A stretch of 64,000 nucleotides of DNA from Clostridium folliculivorans (GTDB lineage Bacteria; Bacillota; Clostridia; Clostridiales; Clostridiaceae). Under the pieces are notes generated by a model. That model was given only the letters and a program-made list of their open reading frames with translations. It was not told where the DNA came from and did no database searches. Of the stretch, positions 59,101 to 64,000 are shown one piece after another; position 1 is the stretch's first letter; each line of letters starts with the position of its first letter. Location: positions 310,001 through 374,000 of the forward strand of contig NZ_BQXY01000002.1 of NCBI RefSeq assembly GCF_024341905.1, written 5' to 3'. The translations under genes and the position numbers were made by a program.

Positions 59101-60272
59101 ATTATATTAAACAAATTTCTTGCTACGTCTTTTTTATTCATTTTATCCAAGGCAAAATGTTCACCTTTAGATGAAATAATAGTAACCAAATTATCATCTG
59201 ATGCAAAACCTGTATCTGATTTTGATATATCATTTGCAACAATATAATCTAGATTTTTTCTTTTAAGTTTGGCATCTGCATTTTCTATTAAATCATTACT
59301 TTCTGCAGCAAATCCTACTAGAACCTGATTTTTTTTGCGTTCACCTAAAGTTTTAAGTATATCATTATCTCTTACAAAATCAATTGAAAGATCACCTTCA
59401 GTTTTCTTGATTTTTTTATCATGATATTCTTTAGGTTTGTAATCTGCAACTGCAGCAGATTTTATAACGATATCTGAAGAATCAAAATCTTCTAAAACAG
59501 CCTTCATCATTTGCTCATTTGTTCTAACTCTTACTATTTTCATCCCAAAAGGATCAGGAATATTTGAAGGTCCAGCTACAAGTACTACTTCAGCACCTCT
59601 ATCTCTCGCTTCTTCTGCAATAGCAAAACCCATTTTACCAGAAGATCTATTTGATATAAATCTAACTGGATCAATATCAGAAACAGTAGGACCGGCTGTT
59701 ACTAAAACTTTCTTGCCTACTAAATCTTTTTGATCATTTAACATACTTATTACGTATTCAGAAATAAGTTTTGTATCGGCTAGCTTACCTTTACCAACAT
59801 CACCACAAGCCAATCTTCCACTTGCAGGTTCAATAAAGTTATACCCTAATCTTTTTAATTTTATAAGATTTTCTTGAACTATTACATTTTCATACATATT
59901 TGTATTCATGGCTGGAGCAAAAACAACTGGAGCTTTTGTAGCCATTATTGTAGTCGAAAGCATATCATCTGCAATTCCATTTGCAACTTTCCCAATAATA
60001 TTGGCTGTTGCTGGCACAATAAGCATTAAGTCCGCTCTTTTTGCTAATGAAATATGCTGTATTTCCCAAGCCTTTGGTTCTGCAAACATGTCTGTAACAA
60101 CCATGTTTTGACTTAAAGATTGAAATGAAAGTGGTGTTACAAACTCAGTTGCTGACTCAGTCATAATTACATGAATGTCAATATCCTGTTTCCTTAAAGT
60201 ACTAATAACATCTAAAGCTTTATATACTGCTACTCCTCCAGAAACGCCAACAACAACACACTTTTTACTCAT
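59085..60272 (-). CDS. coaBC: bifunctional phosphopantothenoylcysteine decarboxylase/synthetase CoaBC
   Basis: 395 residues. CoaC flavoprotein half with GVSGGVAVYKA, PAMNTNMYEN and catalytic Cys in LACGDVGKGKL; CoaB half from about 188 (LVTAGPTVSDIDPVRFISN, SSGKMG, GFAAES). Steps 2 and 3 of CoA synthesis from pantothenate; coaD lies 18 kb away. One base after rpoZ. Confidence 0.97.
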   Translation of the reverse strand: MSKKCVVVGVSGGVAVYKALDVISTLRKQDIDIHVIMTESATEFVTPLSFQSLSQNMVVTDMFAEPKAWEIQHISLAKRADLMLIVPATANIIGKVANGIADDMLSTTIMATKAPVVFAPAMNTNMYENVIVQENLIKLKRLGYNFIEPASGRLACGDVGKGKLADTKLISEYVISMLNDQKDLVGKKVLVTAGPTVSDIDPVRFISNRSSGKMGFAIAEEARDRGAEVVLVAGPSNIPDPFGMKIVRVRTNEQMMKAVLEDFDSSDIVIKSAAVADYKPKEYHDKKIKKTEGDLSIDFVRDNDILKTLGERKKNQVLVGFAAESNDLIENADAKLKRKNLDYIVANDISKSDTGFASDDNLVTIISSKGEHFALDKMNKKDVARNLFNIIKKRN

Positions 60273-60273
60273 T

Positions 60274-60492
60274 CTATTTTAAGCCTTCCTTTATTTGTTC
60301 ATATTTTACAAAGCCATCATTAACTTCATTAATAGAAACTGTTAATGGTTTGTTTGAGTCTACCTTTACGTATGGTTCGGCACCATCTATTATTTGTCTT
60401 GCTCTCTTTGAAGTTACAATAACTAATGAATATCTATTGTCTACCTTTTCTAATAAGTCTACGATTGATGGATTAATCATAGAGTTGCTCAT
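60274..60492 (-). CDS. rpoZ: RNA polymerase omega subunit
   Basis: 72 residues: MSNSMINPSIVDLLEKVDNR, YSLVIVTSKRARQIIDG. Start at 60492 has AAAGGAGG nine bases upstream, overlapping gmk by 20 bases; the internal Met at 60480 is possible but farther. Assists RNA polymerase assembly and, in other bacteria, ppGpp response. Confidence 0.95.
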   Translation of the reverse strand: MSNSMINPSIVDLLEKVDNRYSLVIVTSKRARQIIDGAEPYVKVDSNKPLTVSINEVNDGFVKYEQIKEGLK

Positions 60493-61111
60493 GAATTAAA
60501 CCCTCCTTTGATTCTATTATAGTTTCTTTTATTCTGTCTACTCTGCACTTTTCAGCTAAGATAATGCTTTCTATTTTTTTAACTGCTTCATCAACTGTAT
60601 CATTTACAACTGCATAGTTATATTTTGATACATAATTTATCTCTTGATACGCTGATTTGAATCTTGTCATTAAAGATTCTTGTGTTTCGCTTCCTCTATT
60701 TATAATTCTTTGCTTTAACTCTTCCATTGATGGAGGAAGAATAAATACGAAAACACCATCTCTTGCATTTTCCTTAACCTTTAGTGCGCCTTGAATATCA
60801 ATTTCAAGGATTACATTGATACCTTCATCTAGCATTTGATCTACTGTGGATTTTGGAGTTCCATAATAATTACCATAAACTTCTGCCCACTCAATGAAGT
60901 CATCATTTTCTACCTTTTCTAAAAACTCTTGTTTAGTTATAAAGTAGTAGTTTACTCCTTCAACTTCCCCAACTCTTGGTTTTCTTGTAGTTGCAGAAAC
61001 TGAAATAAAAAGATTTTCGTTATTTTCTACCAAAGCCTTACATATGGTACCTTTTCCAGCGCCTGAAGGTCCCGATATCACAATAAGTATTCCTTTATCG
61101 TGTTGATGCAT
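60473..61111 (-). CDS. gmk: guanylate kinase
   Basis: GMP to GDP. 212 residues: P-loop SGPSGAGKGTI, SATTRKPRVGEVEGVNYYF, EWAEVYGNYYGTPK, LEIDIQGA. Start overlaps the remA stop by one base. Together with CodY (GTP sensor) it links nucleotide pools to regulation only by inference. Confidence 0.97.
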   Translation of the reverse strand: MHQHDKGILIVISGPSGAGKGTICKALVENNENLFISVSATTRKPRVGEVEGVNYYFITKQEFLEKVENDDFIEWAEVYGNYYGTPKSTVDQMLDEGINVILEIDIQGALKVKENARDGVFVFILPPSMEELKQRIINRGSETQESLMTRFKSAYQEINYVSKYNYAVVNDTVDEAVKKIESIILAEKCRVDRIKETIIESKEGLIHEQLYD

Positions 61112-61380
61112 TATTCATCTACCTCTTCTACATCATCATCTTTAGTAGATAATCTATGTGCAACTGTTTCAGGTTGAACTGCTGATAAAATAACATGGTC
61201 ACTATCTGTTATGATAACTGCTCTTGTTCTTCTACCATATGTAGCGTCAATTAGCATACCTCTATCTCTAGCCTCTTGAATTATTCTTTTTATTGGTGCT
61301 GATTCTGGGCTTACTATTGCAACAAGTCTATTAGCTGAAACTATATTTCCAAAACCAATGTTGATCAATTTGATACTCAT
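61111..61380 (-). CDS. remA: RemA-family extracellular matrix regulator (DUF370)
   Basis: 89 residues, [32 protein letters not shown] (read in parts), [19 protein letters not shown]. RemA in B. subtilis is a DNA-binding activator of biofilm matrix and osmoprotection genes. Clostridial members are always next to gmk. Acidic C-terminal tail DDDVEEVDE. Ten bases after yicC. Confidence 0.93.
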   Translation of the reverse strand: MSIKLINIGFGNIVSANRLVAIVSPESAPIKRIIQEARDRGMLIDATYGRRTRAVIITDSDHVILSAVQPETVAHRLSTKDDDVEEVDE

Positions 61381-61390
61381 ATTATTCCTC

Positions 61391-62272
61391 CTACTCGATA
61401 TTTTGGATCTGCTCTCTTATTTTCTCTATCATATTTTTAATATTGATAACTAAATTAGTAATTTCCAAATCAGTAGACTTGGATGCTATTGTATTCGTTT
61501 CTCTATTCATTTCTTGAATAATGAAGTCTAGCTTTCTTCCAATTGGTTCATTAAGTAAAAATGTGCTTCTAAGCTGATTTATGTGACTATACAGTCTTGT
61601 TATCTCTTCATCAATGGTTGACTTATCTGCAAAGATAGCCACTTCCATTGCAAGTCTGTTTTCGTCTATCTGTACATTCTCTAAAATACCTTGAAGCTTT
61701 TCTCTTAATTTTTCTTTATATGCTTTAAGAACTTCAGGGCATTTAGCTTCAATCTTTCTGACATTAGCTTCAATATCATTAGATTTTAGAATCATATCTT
61801 CATAAAGCTTTTGGCCTTCAGCTTCTCGCATGCATATTATCGTATCAAGTGCTTTATTCACTAGAGGAAGTAATTCTTTCCAAATATCTTCTAAATTTTC
61901 CTCATGTTCTTCAAGAACTATAACTTCAGGAAATCTAGAAATTAATGTTAAGCTTAATTCATCTTTTAATGAATATCTTTCTTTAATTTGCTTTAGACAA
62001 TCTACATAACTATCTGCTAAATCAACATTTAATTTTGCAGCAGTATCAAATTGTCCATAGTTCTTGTAGTTCAAAAAGATATCAACTTTACCTCTGTTCA
62101 ATCTTTCTCCTACAATTCTTCTTATTCTTTCCTCAAGCGAAATCATTGATTTAGGCATTCTTATATTTATATCCAGATATCTATGATTTACACTCTTCAT
62201 TTCTAATGAAAAACTTCTAGCACTTTCTTCTTCACTTGAAGCTCTTCCAAAACCTGTCATACTTTTAATCAT
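61391..62272 (-). CDS. yicC: YicC-family endoribonuclease
   Basis: 293 residues from [12 protein letters not shown] at 62272 (AGGAGG seven bases upstream; a TTG two codons earlier is less likely). YicC_N domain ([14 protein letters not shown]) and DUF1732 C-terminal domain with [22 protein letters not shown], which carries the conserved acidic residues. E. coli YicC has RNase activity on small RNAs; role here not known. Confidence 0.93.
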   Translation of the reverse strand: MIKSMTGFGRASSEEESARSFSLEMKSVNHRYLDINIRMPKSMISLEERIRRIVGERLNRGKVDIFLNYKNYGQFDTAAKLNVDLADSYVDCLKQIKERYSLKDELSLTLISRFPEVIVLEEHEENLEDIWKELLPLVNKALDTIICMREAEGQKLYEDMILKSNDIEANVRKIEAKCPEVLKAYKEKLREKLQGILENVQIDENRLAMEVAIFADKSTIDEEITRLYSHINQLRSTFLLNEPIGRKLDFIIQEMNRETNTIASKSTDLEITNLVINIKNMIEKIREQIQNIE

Positions 62273-62479
62273 TGTCAATCCTCCTAAAAAAATATATCAG
62301 ATTGAGACTATATTCATTGTATATAATACGCTTAACAAATGTCAACAGTTTGTTAACAGAATGTTTACATTTGCTCTCAATATTTTTTTTACAAGACTAC
62401 TTTTACTTATTAACCTCAATAATTATCTTTAAGTAGCATCCACTATCATTGAAACTTTTTCTAAATCTATCTTCCTTGC

Positions 62480-62637
62480 TGAGTTTTTTGCGTATATGCC
62501 TTTTTGAATCCGTATGATGAAAGTTGCAGGCGAACAATATTTGTTTTTTACTATATTCCTATAAGCTACGCTAATAACTTGAATTTACTAGGTTTAGGTT
62601 GAAATTAAACTCTATGCCCTCATATAAAGTAAAAAAG
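62480..62637 (+). repeat. family A intergenic element, copy 5 (5' end decayed)
   Basis: Only fragments of the first hairpin remain (TTGCTGAG, T6, GCG), then ATGCCTTTTTGAATCC, GTTGCAGGCGAACAA, TTTTTTACTATATTCCTATAAGC, ACTAGGTTTAGG and ending AAAGTAAAAAA at the NCS2 terminator. It lies in the 414-base gap 62273-62686; bases 62273-62479, upstream of yicC, are AT-rich and I see no promoter I trust. Confidence 0.65.
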
Positions 62638-62662
62638 GCCCTGCCAGATAATCTAGCAAGGC
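62631..62662 (-). terminator. NCS2 permease terminator
   Basis: Minus-strand GCCTTGC / GCAGGGC (one G.T) around an 11-base loop, then CC-TTTTTT. Twenty-four bases beyond the permease stop. Confidence 0.8.
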
Positions 62663-62686
62663 TATAATAAAATTGAAGGAAGACAA

Positions 62687-64000
62687 TTATAATACTAATT
62701 TCAAAATAAATATAACAGCTAATAGATACATTACTGCCGATATTTTTTTTTTATCTTTTGAAACTAGGTTTGATATTACATTTATTATTACATATGATAA
62801 TATACCTATCATTAATCCATCACCTATTGAATATGTAAATGGCATCATACTTATTGTCAAGAAAGCTGGTACAGCTTCGGTAATATCACTAAAGTCGATT
62901 TCTTTTACTGTACCCATCATTAGATAACCAACATATATTAGTGCTGGCGCAGTTGCACATGATGGAATTGCAATAAATATCGGTGATAAAAACATTGCAA
63001 GCAGGAATAACACACCTGTTACTATTGCAGTAAATCCAGTTCTTCCACCTTCTTCAATGCCTGTTGCACTTTCTATGTAAGCTGTTATTGCAGAAACTCC
63101 CATTAATGCTCCACCAGTAGTACCTACTGCATCAACTAACAAAGCTCTTCCAGCATTAGGAACTCTGCCTTCTTTGTCCACAAGATTAGCTCTTGTAGCA
63201 ACACCTACTAATGTTCCCACTGTATCAAAAAAATCTACAAATAGGAATGTTAAAACAACTCCTATAAATGTAAGTATATTAGCACTATTCGAAAGGAATG
63301 AAAAATCAACTTTACCTGCGATTGGTGTAAGTGATTCAAATTTGAATATTCCATTTGGTAAATATATACCAAATGCGGCAGCCCCTCGTGTATCGAAAAG
63401 TGCATATGCCCAGGCAACTAATGTACCACCTAAAATCCCCCAAAGCATTGCGCCTTTTACTTTTTTCTTTTCTAAAATAACTATTATTAAAATTCCAAGG
63501 CAAGCAATTGCAACTGATGGAGTAGTAAATCTACCAAGTGCAACTGTAGTCGATTGATCCTGTACAACAAGCCCTGAATTCAACATACCTATAAACGCAA
63601 TAAACAATCCTATACCACCAGTTACTGCTAGTTTCATGTTACGAGGTATAGCATTAACTACTGCTTCACGAACACTGAATAATGATAAAATTATAAAAAT
63701 AAGGCCTTCTACAAAAACCGCGGTTAAAGCTACAGTCCAAGAAATACCGTACTTACCACAAACAGTAAAAGCAAAAAATGCATTTAGCCCCATACCAGAC
63801 GCAAGTCCAATAGGAAGATTGGCGTAGACCCCCATAAATATCGAAGTTAGCCCTGCTGACAAACAGGTAGCTGTTACTAAAGCACCAACTGGCATTCCTG
63901 ATTTACTAAGAATATCAGGATTAACTGCTATTATGTATGCCATAGCTAAGAAAGTAGTTATACCTGCTAAAGTTTCTTTCTTATAGTCTACATTTTTGTT
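62687..64000 (-). CDS. NCS2 (AzgA-like) purine permease, N-terminus beyond window
   Basis: 437 codons visible; the frame stays open to base 64000 (NKNVDYKKETLAGITTFLAM), so the Met at 63943 is internal, not the start, and only about 5-25 residues are missing. About 12-14 membrane segments; AYIIAVNPDILSKSG, GANLPIGLASGMGLNAFFAF-type motif (NLPIGLASGMGLNAFF), FLFVDFFDTVGTLVGVA and SAITAYIESATGIEEGGRTG are typical of adenine/guanine/hypoxanthine NCS2 carriers. A purine riboswitch or PurR-type control, if any, would lie outside the window. Confidence 0.93.
   Translation of the reverse strand, partial: NKNVDYKKETLAGITTFLAMAYIIAVNPDILSKSGMPVGALVTATCLSAGLTSIFMGVYANLPIGLASGMGLNAFFAFTVCGKYGISWTVALTAVFVEGLIFIILSLFSVREAVVNAIPRNMKLAVTGGIGLFIAFIGMLNSGLVVQDQSTTVALGRFTTPSVAIACLGILIIVILEKKKVKGAMLWGILGGTLVAWAYALFDTRGAAAFGIYLPNGIFKFESLTPIAGKVDFSFLSNSANILTFIGVVLTFLFVDFFDTVGTLVGVATRANLVDKEGRVPNAGRALLVDAVGTTGGALMGVSAITAYIESATGIEEGGRTGFTAIVTGVLFLLAMFLSPIFIAIPSCATAPALIYVGYLMMGTVKEIDFSDITEAVPAFLTISMMPFTYSIGDGLMIGILSYVIINVISNLVSKDKKKISAVMYLLAVIFILKLVL

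Noticed and set aside
63636..63943. Met at 63943 as start of the NCS2 permease
   Set aside because: The frame stays open to the window edge and encodes the expected upstream ETLAGITTFLAM segment, so the gene is truncated by the window.

Overview
This is a low-GC chromosomal window from a spore-forming Firmicute, most likely Clostridium sensu lato. The evidence is the clostridial order of the housekeeping cluster, a CodY next to rpsB and topA, the sporulation genes spoVM (27 codons, found by eye) and ylbJ, the fermentative pta-ackA pair, zinc-type L28 and L32, and very AT-rich spacers. I cannot name the species. No tRNA, rRNA, CRISPR array, prophage or transposase was seen. Almost every gene is on the minus strand; only yraN, tmcAL, ylbJ and rpmB are on the plus strand. 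All descriptions below follow from reading protein and DNA motifs; no database was searched.

Layout from low to high coordinate (transcription mostly runs right to left). (1) 1-2905: rimP-nusA-rnpM-ylxQ-infB transcription/translation operon, preceded by a well-formed promoter and a two-hairpin leader. (2) 3455-12714: rpsB-tsf, pyrH-frr, uppS-cdsA, an AI-2E family permease, then dxr-rseP-ispG (ribosome, UMP kinase, undecaprenyl and phospholipid precursors, MEP isoprenoid pathway, site-2 protease). (3) 13104-21151: codY, topA, dprA, comM, rnhB, rbgA, with yraN flipped onto the plus strand. (4) 21740-30399: rplS-trmD-rimM-khpA-rpsP-ffh-ylxM-ftsY-smc and a 32-codon membrane-protein ORF upstream of smc (tRNA/16S maturation, SRP targeting, chromosome condensation). 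(5) 30654-37308: Elp3-like radical SAM, rnc, acpP, plsX, rpmF-yceD, ackA-pta. (6) 37522-46368: tmcAL, ylbJ, a coiled-coil protein, coaD-rsmD, recG, fakA-yloU. (7) 46562-64000: rpmB, spoVM, thiN-rpe-rsgA-pknB-stp-rlmN-rsmB-yugP, fmt-def-priA-coaBC-rpoZ-gmk-remA-yicC, and the 5'-truncated NCS2 purine permease.

The part that is not ordinary is in the spacers. Three families of recurring, hairpin-forming non-coding elements occupy almost every long intergenic gap: family A (five copies, about 160-195 bp, terminator-like hairpin plus a conserved GCATCTGCC...GGCAGGC block and T-tract/A-tract ends), family B (three copies, about 92-95 bp, GGTTCC...GGAACC palindromes) and family C (four copies, about 80-107 bp, palindromes with ATAGATGAA..ACTTCA ends). 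Stems are kept by paired substitutions between copies in all three families. The 588-base gap before rbgA packs a C copy, two further perfect or near-perfect palindromes and an A copy side by side.

Other points of interest are a Shine-Dalgarno that appears to be brought to the khpA start by a hairpin, candidate autoregulatory leaders on rimP, rpsB and rplS, a terminator embedded in the last codons of coaBC, and two consecutive genes (def, priA) that seem to use TTG starts. Several starts given here differ from the longest open frame because the ribosome binding site or family N-terminus decides for a shorter one.
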